Shown here one piece after another: positions 17,846-25,964 of a stretch of DNA of 42,558 nucleotides (positions within the stretch are counted from its first letter, which is position 1; each line of letters starts with the position of its first letter). Origin of the DNA: CAYGZA01 sp964354135 (lineage in GTDB: Bacteria; Planctomycetota; Planctomycetia; Pirellulales; Thermoguttaceae); NCBI GenBank assembly GCA_964354135.1, contig CAYGZA010000014.1:1-42558 (forward strand), read 5' to 3'. The notes under the pieces are model-generated. The model saw only the letters and a program-made list of their open reading frames with translations. It searched no databases and was not told the DNA's origin. The translations under genes were made by a program, and so were the position numbers.

Positions 17846-19438
17846 TCACTTCGTTCCCTTCGTTTCCTCCAGCACCTCGTCCAACGCCCAGCGGATTGCG
17901 TTGGACAGCAGCCGGTTGAACTGCTCGATCTTGAAATCGTCGGGATGGCCGAGGCAGGTGTAGAAGACGCGGCGGCCCCCGGCGGTGTTGGTCCACGCCA
18001 CCGGCTCGGGCTCGATCTTGTCCGACCACTGGCCCATCAGGAGCACCGTAGTGGTCGGGGCGAGCGGACGGACCTTGTAGATCCACGCGGGCACGTGGAA
18101 CCTGCCGGGCTCGATTCCCCGTAGGATCGGATGCCCGGCCGCTTTCGGCGCGATCCAGACGTCCGAGCCGGTCTTCCGCGCCTCGGGGTCGTACATCTGG
18201 TAGTTGCACCCCAGGACCTCCTGGTCGAACCGCTGCCAAACGACGCGGCCCGGCGAGAGCTTCAACTGGACCCGCGGCACTGTGCCGGCAAAGGCCGCGG
18301 CACTCGTGCGAACGGCAATCAGCGGCCTGTCGGATCGCACGTACCGCTCCAACAGGTCCATCTGCTCGACCGGCAGGAACCGCCGCCTCATGCTCACGAC
18401 CACAAGGTCCGCATCGTAGAGCGGCTCCACGTCGGCCAGCTCGTGCGGGCTGCCGGGCTTGAGCAGGATGAAACTCGCGCGGAAGTCCTTTTCCAGGCGA
18501 TGCTTGTAGAACACCGGGAAGGTCTCCTCAGAGCGGTACTCATCCTCGGCCAAGACGAAAACGACGTGCGGCCGCTTGTCGGCCGCGTGCGGGTCAAGGC
18601 CCGCGGCGGCGATCAATTGCCGGCTTTCGACCGTCGGGGCGACGAACCGCTCCAGGTGCCGCTGGACTTCCGCCGATCCGCGGGCCGGGGTGAAGTTCGG
18701 GTCCTCGACCTTGCGGCCCGGGTCGTAGCCGTTGGCGGTAATCGCCTCGACGAGGTCGCCGACCAGGATCACCTCCAGCCCGTGCCGCTTCATGTTGATC
18801 GCGCCCATCGCCCGGCCGATCACGCACATGTTGCTGGCCACGCCCATGTAGAGAAGAGTGTCGATCTGCCGGGCCCTGCAAAGATTCCACAATTCCTGAG
18901 CGCTATTGCAGTCGCCGATGAGGTCTTGCGGGAGGATTTTCAGGTCCGCGTGCTGTCGCGTCCAGGCGGCTCTCGGCTGGCAAGGGCGATCCGGCCCGCA
19001 CTCGCAGCAGTCGCGGCCGCCGGGAGGGTCGGGGGGATTCAGCGCGACCAGTTGCGGAGGCGGCTGCGGCGGAATTCTCTGCATCGCCTTGCGCTCGGGG
19101 AAATCCTTGTAGAACGCCAGCGCGTCGGACGGGGCGAAGACCACCGTCATGCCGAGCTTGCGGGCGGCCTCCAAGGTGTGGTTCATCCGCGGGACCATGC
19201 CGGCAACCCGCTTCGTATAGGTCTCGCACCAGTGCCGGTCCCACATGTCGATGACGACGACCGCCGTCCTTGCCGGGTCGATGGTGACGGTCTCATGCCG
19301 TGCCCGCCCGCTCTCTCCACGCCGGGTGAGCGCAAGCGATACCTTCGGCCCGGACACAGAAACAGGTTCACCCCGGGCCGGTCCCACTGCTTCCATAAGA
19401 AACGCGCAGACGAACCAAGCGGAGACCATCGAGCGCAT
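17846..19438 (-). CDS. Isochorismatase-like hydrolase fused to ThuA-like domain
   Basis: 530 aa. The ATG at 19438 follows GGAGGAG and opens a signal peptide (about 1-23). Residues about 50-270 form an isochorismatase-like cysteine hydrolase: Asp64 in VVVIDMWD, Lys in DLKILPQD and Cys205 in GVASNMCV give the usual Asp-Lys-Cys triad. Residues about 285-525 look ThuA-like (HVVFVLAEDEYRSEETF, DADLVVVSMRRRF, CLGHPDDFKIEQFNRLLSNAI), a domain linked to trehalose or other sugar use and common in planctomycetes. The pairing of an amide or ester hydrolase with a ThuA domain in one exported protein suggests a carbohydrate or amino-sugar related substrate. The exact reaction is unknown. Confidence 0.85.
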   Translation of the reverse strand: MRSMVSAWFVCAFLMEAVGPARGEPVSVSGPKVSLALTRRGESGRARHETVTIDPARTAVVVIDMWDRHWCETYTKRVAGMVPRMNHTLEAARKLGMTVVFAPSDALAFYKDFPERKAMQRIPPQPPPQLVALNPPDPPGGRDCCECGPDRPCQPRAAWTRQHADLKILPQDLIGDCNSAQELWNLCRARQIDTLLYMGVASNMCVIGRAMGAINMKRHGLEVILVGDLVEAITANGYDPGRKVEDPNFTPARGSAEVQRHLERFVAPTVESRQLIAAAGLDPHAADKRPHVVFVLAEDEYRSEETFPVFYKHRLEKDFRASFILLKPGSPHELADVEPLYDADLVVVSMRRRFLPVEQMDLLERYVRSDRPLIAVRTSAAAFAGTVPRVQLKLSPGRVVWQRFDQEVLGCNYQMYDPEARKTGSDVWIAPKAAGHPILRGIEPGRFHVPAWIYKVRPLAPTTTVLLMGQWSDKIEPEPVAWTNTAGGRRVFYTCLGHPDDFKIEQFNRLLSNAIRWALDEVLEETKGTK

Positions 19439-19758
19439 GGAGACATCTCCTCCCTCTGATCCATTGGCCGGCGGGCTTGCCGGCCGTGTCGTGCTCACAG
19501 CCAACCGACTCAATGGGGTCTTGCGATCACGGAAGGGCGAGGCTCCTGCCGAGCCGCATTCGGCGTCGCCGACCTCGGGTTCTTTGCCTGGCTCGGCAGG
19601 TGCCTCGCCCTTCCGAAATCACGCAGCGTCGTTTAGCGTAGTGGACTGCAAAGCCCAACGCCAGCGGAATCAAGAGATGATCGGCCAGGTGAGACCGACC
19701 GGCACCTTCGCATCCGGGTGCCGGCGGACTTCGCCCTCCCAGCCGCGCACGACGTCAT
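19439..19758. other. Intergenic region with REP-like hairpin
   Basis: No gene is visible. It contains the long inverted repeat at 19531-19614. Confidence 0.7.
19531..19614. repeat. 25-bp REP-like inverted repeat
   Basis: Arms at 19531-19555 (begins GGAAGGGCGAGGCTCC) and 19590-19614 are inverted repeats over 25 bp with one mismatch, separated by 34 nt. The GGCTCGGCAGG...CTCGCCCTTCC pattern is one I recall as dispersed in planctomycete genomes. It is unlike the palindromes at 6694 and 14201 in sequence. Confidence 0.75.
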
Positions 19759-21264
19759 TCAGCCGCTTTCCCGCAATTCTTCCAGCGTGCGGCCCAGAAA
19801 GATCTCCAGACGCGTGCGAAGCCGCGCATGCTGGTAGCGCAGGTTCAGGTGCTCCAACCGCATCTTGGTGATCTGCTCGAGCAATCCGACGGTCCGGCCG
19901 GGATCGAGGGTTTTCTCCGGGGGGCTTTCGAGCAGCGTCTTCTCCGTCTCCTGAAGCACGGGTTCCACGTGGGTGTCGTAGTAATCCAGGCGCAACTGAA
20001 CGGCCTTGAGCTCCGCGTAGGCCGAGGCAACGTCGCTCAGCGTGGTAATCTCCGACGCGTCGAGCATGGCCAAGCCGGTTCCCAGCCGGGCGGCACTCTC
20101 CGCGATCCGACCCTGCTTCCGGTCGAAGAGCGGCAGGTCCACGGCAATGCGGCCCCCCAGCTCGTCCCCCGTTGCCCCGAGGACATCCTGGAACCGCGGC
20201 CCAACCGCGACATCCGGTCGGGCCTCGGCCCGAGCGAGGGCCAGTTGCCTCTGGTTCTCGAGCACGGCGGCACGCGATTCGGCCAACTCCGGCCGGCTCT
20301 TCTCGGCCTCGGCCAGGAGTGTTTCGAGCGGGACCGGGGGAACGGGCTTGACGGCAAGATCTCCCTGCACCGCCACGGGGTGGACGGGCGTGAGTCCGAC
20401 CGCACGCGTAAGCCGAATGCGGGCCAGCTCCAGCCGGCCGACGCCGGCCAGCCGCGCCGATTCGAGGTTCGCGGCGTCCAGCTCCAGCCTTGCCACGGTG
20501 GTATACGGAAGGGCTCCGCCCTTGAACCTCCCTTTTTCGATTTCGGTTACCTTGGCAGCCAGCTCGCTCAGCTTGGTTTCGAGGGTGACCAGCTCCTGAA
20601 GATAAAGGACCTCGATCGCCGCGTCGGCCGCTTCGGCCAGGATCAGCTCCGTTTCCCGGGCCAGCGCACATCGCGAGCGCTGGATGCCGGCCTCCGCCGC
20701 CGCTTCACGGAGGCGCCGCTTGCAGCCGGTAGGGATCGTGAACATCACCCGCGTCATCATGCTGGTGTGGCCGCGATCTTCGACCGGACTCTCAGTGTCG
20801 ATCACCAGTTGCGGATTCGGCAGCAGACCGGCCGTGATCAGCCTGGCCCGGGCCGCTTCCACCTCCTGCTGCCGCGCACGCAAGAGCGGATGGTGATCCA
20901 GCGTGTGTTCCATCACCTCTTCGACCGTCATGCCTTGCCCTGCGGCCGCGGCCTTCGGCGAATCGTCGGGTAGCGGCGCTGGAGGGTACGCCGCGTCGGC
21001 AGTCACCTGGAAAGAGGCGAGTTGTGCGTCAAGCCGATCTCCCCGCTCGATCACGGTCCTCGTGGCGGATGAAGAAATCGAGCCACGGTTGCCCTGGGCC
21101 GCGGGTGTGGACGGCGGAAGGAGGGGTTGCTGAGGCGGGCGCGAAGGTGCTGCGCAGGACGCGATCAAGAGCGACCAACAGGCAAACGCCGCCCGGAAAC
21201 CCAGACCGGGACGGAGGCGGACCGGTTGCGCCAAGCCCGGCAATCTTCGTCGGTCTTCGTGCAT
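19759..21264 (-). CDS. TolC/CusC-type outer-membrane efflux lipoprotein
   Basis: 501 aa from the ATG at 21264. A lipoprotein-type signal (LLIASC lipobox, about residues 30-40 after a basic, rather long start) is followed by two halves of long alpha-helical heptad repeats, as in the outer-membrane efflux protein family: MEHTLDHHPLLRARQQEVEAA, PNPQLVIDTE, IAVDLPLFDRKQGRIAE and LRLDYYDTHVEPVLQETEK. It would form the trimeric outer-membrane channel of a tripartite efflux pump. No adaptor or RND pump gene lies nearby, so the partner is encoded elsewhere. The start is uncertain because no strong ribosome-binding site is seen. Confidence 0.85.
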   Translation of the reverse strand: MHEDRRRLPGLAQPVRLRPGLGFRAAFACWSLLIASCAAPSRPPQQPLLPPSTPAAQGNRGSISSSATRTVIERGDRLDAQLASFQVTADAAYPPAPLPDDSPKAAAAGQGMTVEEVMEHTLDHHPLLRARQQEVEAARARLITAGLLPNPQLVIDTESPVEDRGHTSMMTRVMFTIPTGCKRRLREAAAEAGIQRSRCALARETELILAEAADAAIEVLYLQELVTLETKLSELAAKVTEIEKGRFKGGALPYTTVARLELDAANLESARLAGVGRLELARIRLTRAVGLTPVHPVAVQGDLAVKPVPPVPLETLLAEAEKSRPELAESRAAVLENQRQLALARAEARPDVAVGPRFQDVLGATGDELGGRIAVDLPLFDRKQGRIAESAARLGTGLAMLDASEITTLSDVASAYAELKAVQLRLDYYDTHVEPVLQETEKTLLESPPEKTLDPGRTVGLLEQITKMRLEHLNLRYQHARLRTRLEIFLGRTLEELRESG

Positions 21265-21703
21265 AGCGCAAGGATCATCGGCAGGCCATTGAGGGGCGTC
21301 GGAGGAAAAAGGACGCGATTGTGCCGATTGGCGCACCACTCGTGGGGGGCATGTGCCCGCGAAGAATGGGATGACAGCTCTTTGCCCGCATGAGCTTGTC
21401 GCCGCAGATTCCCGTCATAAAGAGGGGTCTGAATCTACCCGCCGCATAAGGCCTCCGAAGTCGTTCGGGCGTCCCTCGTCTTGACGCTCCGGCGTGGGGG
21501 AAGCAGTCCGCGATGCTTCGTACTGGCCTCCGCCAGAACCCGCGCCCACCGGGGTTGCGCAGACTTCCGGAGTCTTCGAGACTTCGGAAGTCCCGGCGGC
21601 TCCGCATTCTATTCGGCTTCGTTGGCAGCTTTGACAGGCTCTAAGCCCCGAGGTAGTCATTCTTTGTGGCTCGCGAGGCGGCGATCCGGGGAGCCCTGAC
21701 AGG
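21265..21703. other. Intergenic region between divergent genes
   Basis: No gene is visible. It should hold the promoters of the efflux lipoprotein (minus) and the antiporter (plus), but I cannot fix -10/-35 boxes. A hairpin at 21562-21592 is listed separately. Confidence 0.6.
21562..21592. repeat. 14-bp hairpin, REP-like
   Basis: GACTTCCGGAGTCT, TCG loop, AGACTTCGGAAGTC: a 14-bp stem with one G/A difference (G-U in RNA) and a three-base loop. No T-run follows, so it is more likely an extragenic palindrome than a terminator. Confidence 0.65.
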
Positions 21704-23155
21704 ATGCCGGCCGGCGGTGCCACGCGGTCGCGCTACCCGTTGGACGACGTGAGTATGCCACCCAACTCGACACTTGCCGCCGCCGAAGCCCAGATTGGGA
21801 CGGATGCCTTGCGGCACTTGGCGGTCGAGGAGTTGCTCCTCCCGCTCCTGTGGCAACTGACGCTCATCATCGTGGTCGCGCGGCTCGTGGCCCTGGCATT
21901 CCGTCGCTTAGGGCAGCCGAGCGTCGTCGGGGAGATCGCCGCAGGGCTGGCCCTTGGGCCGTCGGTGCTCGGCTACTTCCTTCCGGGCCTTTTCGAGGCC
22001 CTCTTTCACCCGGTGCTCCGCGGCGTTCCACCCGAGCTGTCCAACGCCCTGCTGGGCTGGATTCTCACGAGCCTGAGCCAATTGGGGTTGATCTTCCTGC
22101 TCTTCCTCATCGGGCTGGAGTTCGACTTCGGCCACTTGCGATGGCACGGAAGGCCGACCTTGGCGATCTCGATGGCTGGGATCGCCTTGCCGTTCGCCCT
22201 CGGCCTGGGATTGGCGGGGCCGATGCGGCCGTACCTGGGCGATGCGCCGCCGGCCGGGTTTGCCCTGTTCTTGGGCACGGCGCTATCGATCACGGCGATC
22301 CCGGTCCTGGGCCGGATCATGATGGAATTGAACATCACGCGAACCCGCCTCGGGGTCGTCACGATCACCGCAGCGGCCATAGACGACCTGGCGGGCTGGA
22401 TCCTGCTGGCCACGATCGCGACCGTCGTCCGGGCGGAGTTCGATCCCGGCAAGACGCTCCTCATGGCGGCGGAGACGGTGGGATTCGTCCTGTTCATGGT
22501 CTTCCTTGCGCGGCCTTTGCTGCGGACCTGGGTCCGCCACGCCGTCCGGCACAACGACGGCGAGGTTGGGATGAATACCCTAGCCGTTCTCCTGGCGGTG
22601 ATCCTCACCTGCGCCTTCGTGACGAGCCTGATCGGCATTTTCCCGGTCTTCGGGGCGTTTTTCCTGGGGGCCGTGCTCTCCGGAGAGCACGAGTTCCGCC
22701 AGGCAGTGGTCGGCCGGGTGCGGGACTTCGTGACCGCTTTCTTTCTCCCGGTCTTCTTCGCCTACACCGGGTTGCGGACCGACGTCGGCACTTTGGGCTC
22801 GTGGGAGCTGTGGGGGCTGTGTGGCCTGGTGTTGGCGGCGGCCGTCCTCGGCAAGCTCGGCGGCTGCGGACTGGCCGCGCGGCTCAGCGGCTATTCGGCG
22901 CGGGAGGCGGGGTGCATCGGCGCGCTGATGAACACGCGGGCGCTCATGGCACTGATCGTCGCCAACCTGGGAAAAGACCTGGGGGTGGTGCCGGACAGTG
23001 TCTTCTGCATGCTCGTCCTGATGGGCCTGCTCACGACCGTGATGACAACGCCGATCGTGCTTCGGCTGATGCGGGGCACGGAGCTGGAGCCGTACATTCG
23101 GAGTTCCGGCTTCGCGCCCGGCCGGATGGCGCTCAGAACGCCCACTCGGCCCTGA
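21704..23155 (+). CDS. CPA2-family cation:proton antiporter
   Basis: 483 aa, about 12 hydrophobic segments. The family signature GQPSVVGEIAAGLALGPSVLG is at the end of the first membrane segments. ITAAAIDDLAGWILL carries the conserved Asp pair of the ion-binding site, and LLFLIGLEFDF is another usual motif. It should exchange Na+ or K+ for H+ in the inner membrane. It ends after the membrane domain, with no C-terminal TrkA-N/RCK regulatory domain. An ATG at 21755 is an alternative start. It is convergent with the barrel-protein gene and overlaps its 3' end by 23 bp. Confidence 0.9.
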   Translation: MPAGGATRSRYPLDDVSMPPNSTLAAAEAQIGTDALRHLAVEELLLPLLWQLTLIIVVARLVALAFRRLGQPSVVGEIAAGLALGPSVLGYFLPGLFEALFHPVLRGVPPELSNALLGWILTSLSQLGLIFLLFLIGLEFDFGHLRWHGRPTLAISMAGIALPFALGLGLAGPMRPYLGDAPPAGFALFLGTALSITAIPVLGRIMMELNITRTRLGVVTITAAAIDDLAGWILLATIATVVRAEFDPGKTLLMAAETVGFVLFMVFLARPLLRTWVRHAVRHNDGEVGMNTLAVLLAVILTCAFVTSLIGIFPVFGAFFLGAVLSGEHEFRQAVVGRVRDFVTAFFLPVFFAYTGLRTDVGTLGSWELWGLCGLVLAAAVLGKLGGCGLAARLSGYSAREAGCIGALMNTRALMALIVANLGKDLGVVPDSVFCMLVLMGLLTTVMTTPIVLRLMRGTELEPYIRSSGFAPGRMALRTPTRP

Positions 23156-24263
23156 GGAACAGCCCGTCGAAGGACATGATGTTGGCGTCGTCCGCCCCGG
23201 CGAAGAACCCGCCGAACGTGCCGCCGGAGGTGCCCATGTCGAACCACGCCTGGAAGAGCCACCCGGCCGAGAGATGCAGCGAGTCGTTGACCTGCCACGC
23301 GGCTCCCAGCTCGGTTTCCACGACCGGGATGGTCCGGGTCAGGTTGTCCCGCTGGCTCACGGAGAAGGAGACGGGCGTCGTTACGGTGTTGCTGAATCGC
23401 ACGTCGTACTCGCCCACCAGGAGCCCCGCGTGGCAGTTGGCGAAGAGGGAGAACCGGCCCTGGTGGCCGAATTGGCGCCGGGCGTCCAGGCCCAGGCGCG
23501 GCCCGACCCCGATGAAGTCGACGGCGAAGTCTCCCCTGCTGAGCAGCTCGCTCTGGCTGGTGACGACCGACTCATAGTATTGATTGATGTCGGCGATCCG
23601 CAGCCCCGCCGACCAAGTGACAACCCAGCTCGGCGACCCGAGCGAAAACGGCTTGATGAAGTCGAAGTCGAAGAGGTTGGCGTCCACGCTGGCCTTGGTC
23701 TGGATCAGGTCGCCCCCGAAGAGGATGCTTCCAAACCGCGCGTCGCGGGGGTCGATCACCGCGACCGCGCCGACGACGTTGCCGAAGGGATCGACGAGGA
23801 ACTCCCCGGGCTCTGAAACGCTCCCATCGACGGAGATGTCGCCGCGATAGTGCGAGAAAGTGAACTGAAACGCCCCGGCCCCGTCGCCGCGCTGATAGCC
23901 GACGAACGCCCGGAAGGAAGCCTGATAGTCGAATTGAAGCTCCCGCCCCTCGACATCCATCGTGGTCGGCGTTTGGGTGCCCCGGGCGTACGCGATGGCT
24001 TCGCTGAAGTGGGGCCGGATGAGGAGGAAATCACCTCCTGCGTAAAGTCCTGCGTCCGAACAGGCCGCATCCGGGCAGGAGCGACAGCCCCCTGGAGGGC
24101 CTGCCTGCACAGGCTCTGCGGCATTGCCCGAATAGGACGTTGCGAGTGCCGTCCCCATCTGGAGGGGCGACTCGGAGGGAGACTGGGCCAGACTCGGGCT
24201 GTCGATCCAGCACAAACAACCCGCCAAGGCGACGGCCATCATAGTCGAAAGTACGAGTTTCAT
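23133..24263 (-). CDS. Planctomycete outer-membrane beta-barrel protein (Lpg1974/BBP7-like)
   Basis: 376 aa from the ATG at 24263 (GGGAG upstream), with a signal peptide (about 1-27, MMAVALAGCLCWIDSPSLAQ). A short Cys-containing linker (CRSCPDAACSDAG) leads to a barrel opening with YAGGDFLLIRPHFSEA. Alternating aromatic beta strands follow, with VGPRLGLDARRQFGHQGRFS, and the protein ends in AEWAF, the terminal-Phe signature of outer-membrane proteins. It resembles the Lpg1974 pore-forming/BBP7 group abundant in planctomycetes. The role is probably a general porin or structural barrel. Confidence 0.75.
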   Translation of the reverse strand: MKLVLSTMMAVALAGCLCWIDSPSLAQSPSESPLQMGTALATSYSGNAAEPVQAGPPGGCRSCPDAACSDAGLYAGGDFLLIRPHFSEAIAYARGTQTPTTMDVEGRELQFDYQASFRAFVGYQRGDGAGAFQFTFSHYRGDISVDGSVSEPGEFLVDPFGNVVGAVAVIDPRDARFGSILFGGDLIQTKASVDANLFDFDFIKPFSLGSPSWVVTWSAGLRIADINQYYESVVTSQSELLSRGDFAVDFIGVGPRLGLDARRQFGHQGRFSLFANCHAGLLVGEYDVRFSNTVTTPVSFSVSQRDNLTRTIPVVETELGAAWQVNDSLHLSAGWLFQAWFDMGTSGGTFGGFFAGADDANIMSFDGLFLRAEWAF

Positions 24264-24801
24264 CTCGCGTGTCTCCCGCAACGAGGTAATGAGGACCTGG
24301 CCACGCTTCATGGCGGTCTCGTGAGCGAAAACGCCGGCTCCGTCCCCGAGAGCCGTAGTCCTCCACTAAGGTATGGATTCTGCCCCGGGTCCGTATCGGC
24401 ACTCGGCCAATCGTTACTTTAGGAAGAGCCCGGAAGATCGGTAATATCGTCTTCTTCGGTTCCGATTCCCGCTGAATTGAGGCGGGCCTCCTGGCGCAAC
24501 TTGTCCGCGGGTGTTCCAACGCCAGATTGTCGGTAGCCATGAATTAGCCGGGACGACCCCGCCGAAGGAGGTGGCTTTGACTTGCCGGGGTGGTGAAGTA
24601 GGGTTCCATGTCCGTTCCAGTTAAACCGTTGCCGATTGGGCCCCGTTCTCCGACGGAGGTCGAGGGCCTTGCGGTTCCGCAGGAGCGTCGCCCTCCCGGG
24701 ATCGCCCAAGTTCACTAAGCGGTGCGGCGCCACGGTTCCGCTGCGGACGAAGGTCGCCCTAACCCCGGCCGAAACCAGTGTTTTCGCATAAGGAAAGTAC
24801 C
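24264..24801. other. 538-nt divergent intergenic region
   Basis: No convincing gene. It separates the minus-strand barrel gene from the plus-strand terpene-synthase-like gene and probably carries both promoters. I found no clear operator, riboswitch or terminator, but the length is unusual next to the tight spacing downstream. Confidence 0.6.
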
Positions 24802-25875
24802 ATGAGCACATTGGCAAACGATCCGAATTCCGCTCAGGCCGCGATCGAGGTGAAGGTGCGTGCCCCGGTAATGTCCGGCCCGAGCCGCCCGGAGCCATCG
24901 CAGGCCGACCAGGCCCTCTTGCCGTCGCAGGAGGCCATCCAGGAGGAGATCGGCCGCGTGATGGCGAGGGAGCTCAGCGCCGACTTCAATCGCTGGGCCG
25001 AGGCATACGCGCGCGTGGGGCGCCGCAACGTCTACCTGTGGAAGTGGGCCTCGCGCGGGGTCGAAGTGACGACGCTGCCGTGCGTTCCCCCCGAGGTGCG
25101 GCAGGAGCTCTACGACACCAAGGTGCTCGGCGTCATGTTCGATTGCCTGCTGGACGACGTGGCCGATCAGCAGGGCGACGCGGTGCTTCTGGAGCACCTG
25201 CTTGAGCTTCCCTACGGCCGCCCGGAGACCGGCCCGTCGCGGCTCTCGCCCGACGGGCAGGCGTACGCGCAAGTCACGGCCGAGGTCTGGGGCGAGATCC
25301 AGCGGCGCGTCAGGCGGTATCCCTGTTTCGACGAATACGCCGATCTCTTGCGGTTCGATTACCTCCAGTTGCTCAACGCGATGCGGTATTCGTACCTCCT
25401 GAATCGGATTCCGGCGCTATTGAACCTGGCCGAGCACGATCTCTACACCCCGCACAACATGCACATGATGGTGTCGGCAACGATCGATCTGATGTGCTCG
25501 CCGGCCTTCGATCGGATGGAGCTCGGGTTGGTGCGCGAGGCGGTGTGGCATGCCCAGTGCATGGGCCGCATCGGCAATCTCATCACGACGTGGCAGCGCG
25601 AGCTCAAGGAGGAGGACTTCAGCAGCGGCGTTTACGCGAGGGCCGTTTCCGAGGGCGATCTTGCCGTGGGCGATCTCCTGGCCGGGGACTCCCGGCGGAT
25701 CGAGAGGGCCATCCTCGACGGAAACCACGAAACGTACTTCCTCCGCCGGCGGCAGGAACACCGGCGGCATCTCGCGGCCATCAAGAAGAAAGTCCGGTCC
25801 GTGGACCTGGAGGAGCTGATCGTGGGCCTGGACCGCCTGATCTGTCTCCACTTGGGAAGCCGCGGCTATAAGTAG
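24802..25875 (+). CDS. Class I terpene synthase-like protein (atypical)
   Basis: 357 aa, helical, no signal peptide. The ATG at 24802 follows AAGGAAAG. The first metal-binding motif is FDCLLDDVAD (D114, D118, D119, D122), fitting DDxxD. A second, NLITTWQRE (N259, T263, E267), fits the NSE/DTE register NxxxTxxxE. The two are about 141 residues apart, as in bacterial sesquiterpene synthases such as pentalenene or geosmin synthase. The usual Arg sensor about 46 residues before the NSE motif is not seen (the segment is YTPHNMHMMVSATIDLM), nor a C-terminal RY pair. It may therefore use a different prenyl substrate, or bind one without cyclising it. It lies 89 nt before the hybrid kinase and in the same run of genes as ispH. 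Confidence 0.65.
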   Translation: MSTLANDPNSAQAAIEVKVRAPVMSGPSRPEPSQADQALLPSQEAIQEEIGRVMARELSADFNRWAEAYARVGRRNVYLWKWASRGVEVTTLPCVPPEVRQELYDTKVLGVMFDCLLDDVADQQGDAVLLEHLLELPYGRPETGPSRLSPDGQAYAQVTAEVWGEIQRRVRRYPCFDEYADLLRFDYLQLLNAMRYSYLLNRIPALLNLAEHDLYTPHNMHMMVSATIDLMCSPAFDRMELGLVREAVWHAQCMGRIGNLITTWQRELKEEDFSSGVYARAVSEGDLAVGDLLAGDSRRIERAILDGNHETYFLRRRQEHRRHLAAIKKKVRSVDLEELIVGLDRLICLHLGSRGYK

Positions 25876-25964
25876 CACGACGGCGGGTACCGCCTGCCGC
25901 CGCGAATGCGGCTGAAGACGGTAGAAACGCGTCGATCGGCCGAGCACAAAGGACGCACCCGGGC

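Noticed and set aside
24419..24898. Minus-strand frame of 159 codons overlapping the terpene-synthase-like gene start
   Set aside because: No motif, no ribosome-binding site, and it overlaps a well-supported gene on the other strand.
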